The notes under the pieces: model-generated
Told to the model about the DNA's origin: nothing
Databases searched by the model: none
The model's input: the letters and a program-made list of their open reading frames with translations, nothing else
Program-made: the position numbers and the translations under genes
DNA from: Oceanobacillus rekensis
Lineage (GTDB): Bacteria > Bacillota > Bacilli > Bacillales > Amphibacillaceae
Direction of reading: 5' to 3'
NCBI RefSeq assembly: GCF_002153375.1
Contig: NZ_MTBQ01000006.1
Coordinates: 186,001 to 250,000, forward strand
Length of the DNA: 64,000 nucleotides
Part shown: piece after piece, positions 18,058-26,855 of the stretch
How the letters are laid out: every line of letters begins with the position of its first letter
Numbering within the stretch: the stretch's first letter is position 1

Positions 18058-19383
18058 TTATTGTTGTTCTGCCTCTTGCTCCATCTCTTGAAGCTTTAGG
18101 CTCGTTGTTTGACGTTCACTATCACGTATATATTCCACTTCTAAATTATCACCTATATTTGCTTCAGAATAGAGATATTTTCTAAGTTCCACTATAGATG
18201 TTATATCTTGACCATTGATTTTTGTAATGATATCAAATTGCTGTAATCCTGCTGCGTTTGCAGGTGATCCCTGCTGGACATCAGCAATGACCATTCCTCC
18301 TTCGATATCATCGGGGAGATTTATTTCATATCGGTATTGAGGGGGAACTTGATTTAAAGAAACAGTACTGATACCTATCAGCGGACGTGTCACTTCACCT
18401 TCCATTTCCAGCTGTTCCATGATTGGAAGAGCCGCATCAACCGGGATGGCAAAGCCAATGCCTTCTACTGCCCCTTGCGCTATTTTCATGGAATTGATAC
18501 CGATAACTTCACCATCTGCATTGACAAGAGCGCCTCCACTATTACCAGGGTTAATCGCTGCATCTGTCTGCACGACTTCTGTAATCCAGTCTGCCTGACC
18601 GTCTTTATTAGTATCAACGGTAACAGAGCGATCTAATCCACTGACAATTCCTTTTGTCACGGTGTTCGCAAAATTCATTCCTAATGGATTCCCAATGGCA
18701 AGCACGGTTTCACCAACTTGTAAATCACCGGAGGAACCAAGATTTGCTACTGTATTTATTTTTTCACCATCAACTTGTAATACAGCTAAATCTGTTAGAG
18801 AATCTTCGCCTAAAACAGTTGCTGGAATACGTTCCTCATCACTCAGAACAATTTCAACTTCTTCTGCACCAGCAACGACATGCTGGTTCGTAACGACATA
18901 TGCCTTTCCATCTTCTTTCTTATAAATAATTCCTGATCCTGTACCTGCTTCCTGACTTTCTGTCCATACACTCTGTTGCTTAAGATTCACAACACCTACA
19001 ACCGATTGGGCGACTTCATTAATATTTGTGGAGACATCAGCCTCCTCCGCTGCAAGGGTATTGACAACATTTGGTGCCGATTCATTTTGTGGGTTGTCAG
19101 TGTTATTTTCAACTGTATCGTTTGTCGGAATTATATTGTAACTGAATAACACAGCAACAATGATAGCTGCTATCACACCACCAATAAGCCCACCGAAAAG
19201 TCCGCCTTTCCAGTTTCTTTTATCCTTTTTATTTCTTTTCTCCTCGTGAGGTTGCTCCTGTGAGGATATGTTCTCTTGCTGGTTATCTCTATCTACCGCT
19301 TCCCCAGCTGGTTCGGGTACATCTTCAAGATGTTCCGTATCATTATTGCTCCGGGAACGATCGTTTTGTTCATAATTATCCAT
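18058..19383 (-). CDS. htrB: HtrA/DegP-type membrane-anchored serine protease
   Basis: 441 residues. A charged cytoplasmic N-terminus of about 55 residues precedes one transmembrane segment (GGLIGGVIAAIIVAVLF, about 60-82). The trypsin-like domain has catalytic His in VTNQHVVAG, Asp in SLTDLAVL and Ser in NPGNSGGALV. One PDZ domain follows (about 340-425, with NAAGLQQFDIITKINGQ). It degrades misfolded exported proteins at the membrane surface. It is divergent from cssR-cssS, as htrB is in B. subtilis, where CssRS induces htrA and htrB under secretion stress; this context is the reason for the symbol. The intergenic region 19384-19564 should hold the shared control sites. Confidence 0.85.
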   Translation of the reverse strand: MDNYEQNDRSRSNNDTEHLEDVPEPAGEAVDRDNQQENISSQEQPHEEKRNKKDKRNWKGGLFGGLIGGVIAAIIVAVLFSYNIIPTNDTVENNTDNPQNESAPNVVNTLAAEEADVSTNINEVAQSVVGVVNLKQQSVWTESQEAGTGSGIIYKKEDGKAYVVTNQHVVAGAEEVEIVLSDEERIPATVLGEDSLTDLAVLQVDGEKINTVANLGSSGDLQVGETVLAIGNPLGMNFANTVTKGIVSGLDRSVTVDTNKDGQADWITEVVQTDAAINPGNSGGALVNADGEVIGINSMKIAQGAVEGIGFAIPVDAALPIMEQLEMEGEVTRPLIGISTVSLNQVPPQYRYEINLPDDIEGGMVIADVQQGSPANAAGLQQFDIITKINGQDITSIVELRKYLYSEANIGDNLEVEYIRDSERQTTSLKLQEMEQEAEQQ

Positions 19384-19564
19384 AAGTAATTCACCTCTTC
19401 ATTTTATTATGCTCTACCCTAATAATAGAAGATTAAATCGGAATGGGTTTGGTATAAATAAGGAAAAAATGTGTAATTGTACGTTATGTTGTAAAGTTTT
19501 GCTATGATATGTGAAAATGAAACTATAAGAAGCTGTTCAATAAAATGTGAAAGGTGAAAACACA

Positions 19565-20254
19565 ATGGTGAATTATCATATTGGTTTAGTAGAAGATGAT
19601 GTTAATATCCAAAATATCGTGTCTGCCTATTTAAAAAAAGAAGGCTTTGAAGTTTCGATCATGGACTCCGCTGAAAAGGGTTGGGAACTTTGGGAGGACA
19701 ACCCACCGGATATGTGGGTTTTGGATATCATGTTACCCGGGATGGATGGCTATGAATTTTGCAAGAAAATACGGAGTAAAAGTGATGTACCAATTATTAT
19801 TATTTCTGCAAAAGATGATGAAATTGATAAAATCCTCGGTCTTGAATTGGGTGGGGATGACTATTTGACCAAACCTTTTAGTCCGAGGGAATTGATTGCA
19901 AGGGTTAAACGGTTGTTCAAGCGCACATTACAAAGTAAGAATGTAAGTGAGATGGATGATGACAGATTAAAGGTGGACCATCTTATCATATATAAGAATG
20001 ATCGCCGTATCTTTTTTGAAGAGAAAGAATACGAGGTAACAACGAAGGAGTATGATATGCTACTGCTTTTGGCAGAGAATCCAAATCGAGCCTTTTCCAG
20101 AGAAGAATTATTAATGAAAATATGGGGAAATGATTACTTTGGCAGTGATCGTGCAGTTGATGATTTAATTAAAAGGATACGAAAAAAATTGGATCATATT
20201 CCACTAGAAACGGTTTGGGGATTTGGATATCGACTCCGTAAAGATGAGGATTGA
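19565..20254 (+). CDS. cssR: Secretion-stress response regulator CssR
   Basis: 229 residues, OmpR family. Receiver domain: acidic pocket E10-D11-D12, phosphoacceptor Asp54 (VLDIMLPGMDG), Thr/Ser in IIISAK and Lys in YLTKPF. The winged-helix output domain ends with IWGNDYFGSDRAVDDLIKRI, very close to the B. subtilis CssR recognition helix region as I recall it. The ATG at 19565 follows AAAGGTG; a GTG at 19547 is a weaker option. It regulates quality-control proteases, most directly the divergent htrB. Its stop overlaps the kinase region by context (2-base gap). Confidence 0.88.
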   Translation: MVNYHIGLVEDDVNIQNIVSAYLKKEGFEVSIMDSAEKGWELWEDNPPDMWVLDIMLPGMDGYEFCKKIRSKSDVPIIIISAKDDEIDKILGLELGGDDYLTKPFSPRELIARVKRLFKRTLQSKNVSEMDDDRLKVDHLIIYKNDRRIFFEEKEYEVTTKEYDMLLLLAENPNRAFSREELLMKIWGNDYFGSDRAVDDLIKRIRKKLDHIPLETVWGFGYRLRKDED

Positions 20255-20256
20255 AT

Positions 20257-21606
20257 ATGAAACTCCAATCACAGCTAAATGCAGCATTTACAGCGTTGCT
20301 CATTGTCATTATGGCTGCTGCTGGCTTTGTTATTCATTCACTTATTATGGACTTACTAATTAAGGATGAGCAGCGTCAGTTGGAAGAAACGGGTGAACTG
20401 CTAGTTAGCTTTTTAAATGAACAATATGGAACAGAAGATGATCTCCGTTCGTTCAATAACTTTTTGAAGGAGCAGAACCTGCAATTATTTATGTATGATA
20501 GAAATCAGGATGCCGTGCTCTTTTCCACGATGTCTTTGCCTGTTGCAAATGACTTTTTTCAGCAGAATGATTTCTCTGCAACAGATGAAACTCTCTGGTC
20601 TTATGGGAAGGACCGGTTTGTTACATCACGAATATTATTTTATAATATCTCAGGACTTGAACTAATCTTATTGACTCCGATGGATGATTTAGAAATTGTT
20701 CAGCAAAACTTTTTTAATCGATTATTGCTTGTTTTTCTAATTGGTGCAGCTGCAGCAGTATTTCTCAGTTATTTTATGACAAATAAGCTTGTTACACCAC
20801 TTTCACAGTTAAAAGGTCAATTGAAAAAAATTGAAAAACGGCAATTTAATGAAATGGATCGTATAAAGGCGACCGGTGAAATCAAAGAAGTGGAACAAAG
20901 TGTTTATGAAATGGCACAGGAACTTCAAAGGTATATGAATTCGCAACAAACCTTTTTCCAAAATGCTAGTCATGAACTGAAGACCCCATTAATGACCATT
21001 CAAGGATATGCAGAAGGAATTAAGGATGGTATTTTTGATGAGAAGGAAAGTGAAAAGGGTCTTGAAGTCATGGTAACAGAAGTGAAAAGGTTGAAGGGGA
21101 TTATTAACGAAATGATTCTGTTGGCTAAACTGGACAGTGAACCAGCTGATGCTAAACCTGTTGCAATTGATGCGAAAGAGTTTATTGAGAAAATAGTCGA
21201 ACGTACCATTCCAATCGTTAATGAAAAAAAGATTAATTTTAAACAGAGTGTGGAGAATAATATTATTATAGTTGCAGATGAGGAAAAAATGCTAAGGGCA
21301 GTGCTTAATATTGTTATCAACGGAATCCGACATGCAAAGTCGGAAGTGAGCATACAGGTTATGAAGAAAAAACAAATAATAGCAATCCTTGTTGAAGATG
21401 ATGGTGAGGGTGTGTCCTCAGAAGAAGCTGCACATATATTCCACCGGTTTGTAAAGGGGAAAAATGGGGAAACTGGTTTAGGACTGGCTATTGCACGGGC
21501 AATCATTGAACAAGCAAATGGTACCATCTCCGTTGGGAAATCTGAACTTGGTGGAGCAATGTTTAAAATCCTTTTTGAAACGGAAAAGCATAAGGACAAG
21601 TCTTAG
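20257..21606 (+). CDS. cssS: Secretion-stress sensor histidine kinase CssS
   Basis: 449 residues. Two transmembrane segments (about 9-29 and 155-178) bracket an extracytoplasmic sensor of about 125 residues. HAMP follows (about 178-230), then the dimerisation domain with phospho-His239 in NASHELKTPLMTIQGYAEG, and the ATPase domain with N-box NIVINGIRHAK, G1 VEDDGEGVSSEE and G2 GETGLGLAIAR. The G1 Gly-rich pattern DDGEG is normal. The ATG at 20257 has AGGA upstream; the neighbouring TTG at 20251 is rejected. It phosphorylates CssR on envelope misfolding stress. Confidence 0.88.
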   Translation: MKLQSQLNAAFTALLIVIMAAAGFVIHSLIMDLLIKDEQRQLEETGELLVSFLNEQYGTEDDLRSFNNFLKEQNLQLFMYDRNQDAVLFSTMSLPVANDFFQQNDFSATDETLWSYGKDRFVTSRILFYNISGLELILLTPMDDLEIVQQNFFNRLLLVFLIGAAAAVFLSYFMTNKLVTPLSQLKGQLKKIEKRQFNEMDRIKATGEIKEVEQSVYEMAQELQRYMNSQQTFFQNASHELKTPLMTIQGYAEGIKDGIFDEKESEKGLEVMVTEVKRLKGIINEMILLAKLDSEPADAKPVAIDAKEFIEKIVERTIPIVNEKKINFKQSVENNIIIVADEEKMLRAVLNIVINGIRHAKSEVSIQVMKKKQIIAILVEDDGEGVSSEEAAHIFHRFVKGKNGETGLGLAIARAIIEQANGTISVGKSELGGAMFKILFETEKHKDKS

Positions 21607-21735
21607 TAAATGGTTGCTGGGAGCGGATTTTTAAGGAATTTCTTTAAAATTAGAAAAATCCTCTTTCAAAATGGAATAATTATGGTACAATTGGTAAGTT
21701 AATCATCCTGTAATAAATAGAGGAGCGAAATGTTT

Positions 21736-23559
21736 ATGCAATTAAGAGAAGATATTCGTAATATCGCAATTATTGCTCACGTTGACCATGGTAAAACAAC
21801 ACTAGTGGATCAACTGCTAAAATACTCCGGAACTTTCCGTGAAAATGAACATGTAGATGAAAGAGCAATGGACTCAGGTGATATAGAACGTGAACGTGGA
21901 ATTACAATTTTAGCAAAGAATACTGCTGTTAAATATCATGATACAACAATTAATATTTTAGATACTCCAGGACATGCCGATTTTGGCGGTGAAGTGGAAC
22001 GTATTATGAAAATGGTTGATGGAGTAGCACTTGTAGTCGATGCCTATGAAGGTACGATGCCACAAACGCGTTTTGTACTTAAAAAAGCGTTGGAGCAAAA
22101 AATTACACCAATCGTAGTATTGAATAAAATAGATCGACCAAATGCAAGACCGACGGAAGTTATTGATGAGGTTCTTGACCTATTTATTGAACTTGGTGCT
22201 GACGATGAACAATTGGAATTCCCTGTTGTGTATGCATCTGCATTAAATGGTACCTCAGGTCTTGAGCCGGAAGATCAACAGGAAACAATGGATCCAGTGT
22301 TCACAACTATTCTGGAGCATATTCCAGCACCAGTTGATACAGCTGATGAGCCATTACAATTTCAAGTTACCTTACTTGATTATAATGACTATGTTGGTCG
22401 TATCGGTGTTGGTCGTGTTGTAAGAGGAACCCTCAAGGTTGGACAACAAGTTGTCGTTCTCAAAGAGGACGGCACGAAAAAATCTTTCCGTGTTAGCAAA
22501 TTATTTGGTTTTATCGGACTGAAACGTACTGAAATTGAGGAAGCTAAATCTGGAGATATTGTGGCTGTTTCAGGTATGGAGGATCTTAATATTGGGGATA
22601 CGATTTGTCCTGTAGAACATCCAGAGCCATTACCTTGGTTGAGAATTGATGAACCAACATTGCAAATGACCTTCCTTGTAAATAATAGTCCATTTGCAGG
22701 ACGAGAAGGGAAATATATTACATCACGTAAAATTGAAGAACGTTTATTAAAACAATTGGAAACAGATGTAAGCTTACGTGTCGATCCAACTGCCTCTCCA
22801 GACGCATGGACAGTGTCAGGTCGTGGAGAGCTTCATTTATCTATATTAATCGAAAACATGCGTCGTGAGGGTTTTGAATTACAGCTTTCCCAGCCACAAG
22901 TAATCATTAAAGAAGTTGATGGCGTTAAGTGTGAACCTGTTGAACGCGTACAAGTTGATGTTCCAGAAGAATATACTGGAGCAGTTATGGAATCACTTGG
23001 TGAGCGTAAAGGCGAAATGATTGATATGGTAAACCATGGTAATGGACAAGTACGTATCGAGTTTAAAGTTCCATCACGTGGATTACTTGGGTATACAACT
23101 GAATTCATGTCACAAACTCGTGGTTACGGAATTATAAACCATACTTTTGATACCTATGAGCCTGTTATTAAAGGTCAAGTTGGTGGAAGACGTGAAGGTG
23201 TTCTTGTTGCTCTGGAAAACGGTAAAGCATCGACTTACGGAATTATGGGGCTGGAAGACCGTGGAACTATCTTTGTTAACCCAGGAACAGAAGTTTATGC
23301 TGGAATGATTGTCGGAGAACATAATCGTGATAATGACTTAACGGTTAATCTTACGAAGGAAAAGCATTTAACAAACGTTCGTTCAGCGAACAAAGACCAA
23401 ACTTCAACAATCCGTAAAACTCGTGATATGTCATTGGAAGAAGCGCTTGAATATTTAAATGATGACGAGTTCTGTGAAGTTACACCAGAATCAATTCGCT
23501 TACGTAAGAAAATTTTAAATAAAAACGAACGTGAAAAAGCATCAAAGAAGACTAAATAA
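21736..23559 (+). CDS. typA: Ribosome-associated translational GTPase TypA/BipA
   Basis: 607 residues (609 if the ATG at 21730 is used; the AGAGGAG site gives 10-base spacing to 21736, and MQLREDIRN aligns with the B. subtilis start MKLRNDLRN). G1 [10 protein letters not shown]2 ERERGITI, G3 DTPGHADF, G4 [10 protein letters not shown]. Elongation-factor domains II-III follow, then the EF-G-like domain V and BipA-specific C-terminal domain ([16 protein letters not shown] onward). TypA binds ribosomes and supports assembly and stress or cold growth. Sequence is intact and ends in a strong terminator. Confidence 0.95.
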   Translation: MQLREDIRNIAIIAHVDHGKTTLVDQLLKYSGTFRENEHVDERAMDSGDIERERGITILAKNTAVKYHDTTINILDTPGHADFGGEVERIMKMVDGVALVVDAYEGTMPQTRFVLKKALEQKITPIVVLNKIDRPNARPTEVIDEVLDLFIELGADDEQLEFPVVYASALNGTSGLEPEDQQETMDPVFTTILEHIPAPVDTADEPLQFQVTLLDYNDYVGRIGVGRVVRGTLKVGQQVVVLKEDGTKKSFRVSKLFGFIGLKRTEIEEAKSGDIVAVSGMEDLNIGDTICPVEHPEPLPWLRIDEPTLQMTFLVNNSPFAGREGKYITSRKIEERLLKQLETDVSLRVDPTASPDAWTVSGRGELHLSILIENMRREGFELQLSQPQVIIKEVDGVKCEPVERVQVDVPEEYTGAVMESLGERKGEMIDMVNHGNGQVRIEFKVPSRGLLGYTTEFMSQTRGYGIINHTFDTYEPVIKGQVGGRREGVLVALENGKASTYGIMGLEDRGTIFVNPGTEVYAGMIVGEHNRDNDLTVNLTKEKHLTNVRSANKDQTSTIRKTRDMSLEEALEYLNDDEFCEVTPESIRLRKKILNKNEREKASKKTK

Positions 23560-23570
23560 ATATAATTATG

Positions 23571-23605
23571 AAAAGCAAAGGCAATATGATGCGCCTTTGC
23601 TTTTT
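23571..23605 (+). terminator. Terminator of typA
   Basis: AAAAGCAAAGGC (23571-23582) pairs with GCCTTTGCTTTT (23593-23604), then T. Confidence 0.85.
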
Positions 23606-23633
23606 GTGTTTTAGTATAGATATGACACCATGT

Positions 23634-23666
23634 AAAAGCTCTCTAGAACATTTCTAGAGAGCTTTT
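23634..23666. terminator. Terminator of the YsnF-like stress gene
   Basis: Arms 23634-23648 and 23652-23666, 15-bp perfect stem (AAAAGCTCTCTAGAA) around a 3-base loop, with terminal A/T runs in both directions. Confidence 0.8.
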
Positions 23667-23688
23667 CATCTTAAAACAGTTTTTCGTA

Positions 23689-24537
23689 TTACTTGTTTAA
23701 GTCGTTGCGTTTGTTTACTCCTTTGCCAAGTGGATCTTCAACATCAATTCCATTTTCTGTCACATCTACATGCTCTTTCTTAACCGTATCTGCGACGTGT
23801 TCTGTATCGAGATTTTTAGATTTGTCGATTACAACTTCTTCTTTTACAACCGGCTTTTTCTTTACTTCGATCTCTTCTTCTACAATTGGAACGCGGATGG
23901 ATTCATCATCCTCAATAGGTCTAGTTGATTCCTCATAGTCTAAAACAGGGCGGCGTTCAACGTGAACCTCATCTTTTTCAACAGGTACTTCGACATCTTT
24001 GAACTCCTCTGAGACTGTTTTGTCTACCTGAACTTCCCCAGTTTGAACTTTGTTTTTATTGATTTGAAGTTCTTCTTCGCGACGTTTCACTTTTTCAATT
24101 TCCGGGTCCAGTTCACTCCCCGAACCTATAAATGGAGCGGTTCCAATAGCATTTGTATCTAAATCAGCATCTGCTCCCACTCCCATCCCACTTTCTGAAA
24201 TTAAAATGATTTTGTCGGCTGCTAAATCATCTTTATATGTGTTTGCTTCAGATGATGAAATACCAAGATTCGTTAATTGTTCATGTGGATGGTTGTTAGT
24301 TGCATCATCCTCACCAGAGAATAGTTTTTTAACGCTTTCCCAGAAAGAATCATCATCTCCAGTAGTTCCGCCATTTTCTACATTAACATTCGTGTTATTT
24401 TCAAGACTTTCGGTATTTGTCTTGCGGTTTGTAAGTACAGTAAGATCTTCTGCTAACATTCCGTTCGCTTTGAAATCCTTTACCGCTGCAATAGCTTCTA
24501 TCTCTGTGTTGTAAGTACCAATAATATGTTTGGCCAT
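23689..24537 (-). CDS. Stress protein: YflT domain plus YsnF-type DUF2382 domain
   Basis: 282 residues. N-terminal YflT domain (about 1-110; MAKHIIGTYNTEIEAI, DDLTVLTNRK, FWESVKKLF) is a paralogue of the protein at 10827-11267. The C-terminal half (about 150-282) is the YsnF/AvaK-like DUF2382 repeat, with alternating basic-acidic strands: VQTGEVQVDKTVSEE, VEVPVEKDEVHVERRPV, IRVPIVEEEIEVKKKPV. Function unknown, probably a general-stress protein that may bind membranes or surfaces. A sigma-B-type promoter (24571-24595) lies 34 bases upstream of the ATG, and TAGGAGGT is the ribosome site. Confidence 0.87.
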   Translation of the reverse strand: MAKHIIGTYNTEIEAIAAVKDFKANGMLAEDLTVLTNRKTNTESLENNTNVNVENGGTTGDDDSFWESVKKLFSGEDDATNNHPHEQLTNLGISSSEANTYKDDLAADKIILISESGMGVGADADLDTNAIGTAPFIGSGSELDPEIEKVKRREEELQINKNKVQTGEVQVDKTVSEEFKDVEVPVEKDEVHVERRPVLDYEESTRPIEDDESIRVPIVEEEIEVKKKPVVKEEVVIDKSKNLDTEHVADTVKKEHVDVTENGIDVEDPLGKGVNKRNDLNK

Positions 24538-24570
24538 TGTAAATACCTCCTAAGTTCATTTGGTTGTTAT

Positions 24571-24595
24571 ATTCCCAATGCATATCATTCTAAAC
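24571..24595 (-). promoter_or_regulatory. Sigma-B-type promoter of the YsnF-like gene
   Basis: Minus strand: GTTTAG (24595-24590), 13-base spacer, GGGAAT (24576-24571). Same -10 and spacing as the promoter at 11311-11335. Confidence 0.78.
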
Positions 24596-24749
24596 ATGGA
24601 TTAATTTCCCACTGAAATAACAATGATGGTAAAACAATTAGTCGGAAGCATACTAATTATGCGTTGCATCTATCATAGAACTGAAGCTGTAGTCATGTTT
24701 AGTAGTAGGGATAAAAAGGGAAAGAACCTTATAGGATAAGACCGCCAGT

Positions 24750-24763
24750 TGTAAGCACTTGCA
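24750..24763 (+). promoter_or_regulatory. Possible CcpA site (cre) at the tre promoter
   Basis: TGTAAGCACTTGCA resembles the cre consensus TGWAANCGNTNWCA with two mismatches and overlaps the -35 box. Consistent with catabolite repression of trehalose use, but weak. Confidence 0.4.
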
Positions 24764-24787
24764 ATACTTGTATATACAAGTTATACT
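24759..24787 (+). promoter_or_regulatory. Sigma-A promoter of the tre operon
   Basis: TTGCAA (24759-24764), 17-base spacer, TATACT (24782-24787). The first TreR operator fills the spacer, so bound TreR would block RNA polymerase. Confidence 0.72.
24766..24781 (+). promoter_or_regulatory. TreR operator 1
   Basis: ACTTGTATATACAAGT, a perfect 16-bp palindrome lying between the -35 and -10 boxes. Identical in type to the TreR operator described for B. subtilis treP. Confidence 0.85.
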
Positions 24788-24796
24788 AGTCAATGA

Positions 24797-24812
24797 ACAT
24801 GTATATACAAGT
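24797..24812 (+). promoter_or_regulatory. TreR operator 2
   Basis: ACATGTATATACAAGT, the same palindrome with one changed base, 31 bp downstream of operator 1 (three helical turns), which suits cooperative or looped repression. Confidence 0.8.
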
Positions 24813-24855
24813 TAAATAAAAACATATAGAACTATATTGATTGGAGGTTTTACCA

Positions 24856-26787
24856 ATGGCTAACCAAGGTAATAAGAAAGAAATCATTTTTGCGCCACTG
24901 AGTGGAAAGGTCACACCGCTTGAAAATGTTCCAGATCCTACATTCTCTGGGAAAATGATGGGTGATGGCTTGGCAATTGAGCCGACCGATGGCAAAGTCG
25001 TTTCACCAGTGGATGGAGAAGTAGTATTGACCTTTCCTACGAAACATGCAGTTGGTATAAAAAGTAAATCAGGAATTGAATTACTGATTCATATTGGGAT
25101 AGAAACGGTAAGCATGGACGGCGAGGGTTTCGAAGTACATGTCAAACAAGGTGAACAGGTGAGAGTCGGTGATCCGCTTATTACGTTTGATCTACAACTG
25201 ATTAAAGAAAAGGCCTCAAGCCATACTACCCCAATAATCATTACTAATGGAGATAGGGTTGCATCCTATGAGGGAACAGAGGATAACACCGTCATTGCAG
25301 GTGAATCAACATTGCTTGAACTATTCCTTCAAGGTGATGATGTACCAGCAAGCAATGCTAAAGAAAAGAAAAAAGCAGGTCAAGGTATGGAATATAGTGA
25401 AGATGCAGAGAAAATTGTCGCTGCTGTTGGTGGTTTGGAGAATATTGATGCTGCTACACATTGTGTAACAAGACTACGCTTTGCTTTAACTGATGAAGCA
25501 ATCGTGGACAAAGATGCACTTGAAAACCTCGACATTGTAAAAGGAACATTCTCAGCAAACGGCCAATACCAAGTCGTTATTGGGCAGGGAACTGTTGATA
25601 AGGTATATAAAGCAATGGTACATGAGACGGGAATACAGGAAGCTTCAAAAGATGATGTAAAGGCTGCAGGTGGCAAAAAGCAGAATCCATTGCAGCGCGC
25701 AATTAAGACGCTGGCAGATATCTTTATTCCAATTCTTCCAGCAATTGTTACAGCGGGTTTACTTCTTGGACTTAATAATATTTTAGTTAATCCTATTTTT
25801 ACGGATGAATCAATTATCGAGATGTACCCATCATGGGCAGGTGTTGCAGACATAATTAATGTAATTGCCAGTACTGCATTTACTTTCCTTCCTGCATTAA
25901 TTGGTTGGTCGGCAGTGAAACGTTTTGGAGGCAATCCGTTATTAGGTATTGTTCTAGGTTTAATCCTTGTTCATCCAGCATTAATGCCTGCCGGTGATTA
26001 TGCACTTGCAGTTGCAGAAGGCAATGCACCAACATGGAATGTATTTGGATTTGACGTTAGTATGATGGGTTATCAAGGACAGGTTCTTCCGGTATTGGTA
26101 GCAGCCTGGGTTTTGGCAAGTATCGAAAAATGGCTGAATAAGCGGGTTATTGATTCCTTGCAATTATTAATTGTCGCACCAATTGCACTGCTTGTTACTG
26201 GATTCTTAGCATTTATTTTAATTGGACCAGTTACATTTACAATCGGTAGTTGGATTACAGATGGATTAGTGGCTATATTTGAAGCCGCACCACTTATTGG
26301 CGGTCTCATCTATGGAGCGCTTTATGCGCCATTAGTTATTACAGGGATGCATCATACATTCCTTGCAGTTGATTTACAGTTAATCGGTAGTACTGGAACA
26401 ACATTCCTATGGCCGATTGTTGCGTTATCAAATATCGCGCAAGGGTCCGCAGTATTTGCAATGTTTTTAGCAGCAAAAGATGAAAAGCTTAAGGGCTTGG
26501 CAGGTACTTCTGGTATCTCAGCATGGTTGGGTGTAACGGAGCCAGCAATGTTTGGGGTGAATTTACAATATCGTTATCCATTCTATGCAGCCTTGATTGG
26601 AACGGCAATCGCAGGTGCGTTTATAACAATGGGGAATGTACAAGCATCTTCCATTGGGGTAGGAGGTATTCCAGCCTTTCTATCTATTGATAGCAGTATG
26701 ATTTCCTTCCTGCTAGGAATGCTAATTGTTATTGTCATACCATTTATCATTACGTTAGCTATAGCAAAACGAAAAATAAAAAATTAA
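24856..26787 (+). CDS. treP: Trehalose PTS permease, EIIA-EIIB-EIIC fusion
   Basis: 643 residues. Imports trehalose as trehalose-6-phosphate. Domains in order: glucose-type EIIA (about 1-160; phospho-His79 in LLIHIGIETV, with His64), linker, EIIB (about 178-255; phospho-Cys203 in ATHCVTRLRFAL), EIIC membrane domain (about 280-640). The B. subtilis TreP has only B and C, so the N-terminal EIIA makes this a self-contained permease in the less usual A-B-C order. The ATG at 24856 follows GGAGGT; an in-frame TTG at 24841 is rejected. First gene of the tre cluster. Confidence 0.9.
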   Translation: MANQGNKKEIIFAPLSGKVTPLENVPDPTFSGKMMGDGLAIEPTDGKVVSPVDGEVVLTFPTKHAVGIKSKSGIELLIHIGIETVSMDGEGFEVHVKQGEQVRVGDPLITFDLQLIKEKASSHTTPIIITNGDRVASYEGTEDNTVIAGESTLLELFLQGDDVPASNAKEKKKAGQGMEYSEDAEKIVAAVGGLENIDAATHCVTRLRFALTDEAIVDKDALENLDIVKGTFSANGQYQVVIGQGTVDKVYKAMVHETGIQEASKDDVKAAGGKKQNPLQRAIKTLADIFIPILPAIVTAGLLLGLNNILVNPIFTDESIIEMYPSWAGVADIINVIASTAFTFLPALIGWSAVKRFGGNPLLGIVLGLILVHPALMPAGDYALAVAEGNAPTWNVFGFDVSMMGYQGQVLPVLVAAWVLASIEKWLNKRVIDSLQLLIVAPIALLVTGFLAFILIGPVTFTIGSWITDGLVAIFEAAPLIGGLIYGALYAPLVITGMHHTFLAVDLQLIGSTGTTFLWPIVALSNIAQGSAVFAMFLAAKDEKLKGLAGTSGISAWLGVTEPAMFGVNLQYRYPFYAALIGTAIAGAFITMGNVQASSIGVGGIPAFLSIDSSMISFLLGMLIVIVIPFIITLAIAKRKIKN

Positions 26788-26855
26788 TTGTTTTTGATTT
26801 AGCTTTGGGACTATTTACAAATTAAAATAAAACATCTTAGATAAGGAGTGAGAAC

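Noticed and set aside
21000..21599. 199-codon minus-strand ORF opposite cssS
   Set aside because: Antisense shadow of a well-supported kinase gene, Ser/Ile/Phe-rich; no ribosome site.
25380..25934. 184-codon minus-strand ORF opposite treP
   Set aside because: Shadow of the permease gene; Ser/Ala/Thr-rich composition and no ribosome site.
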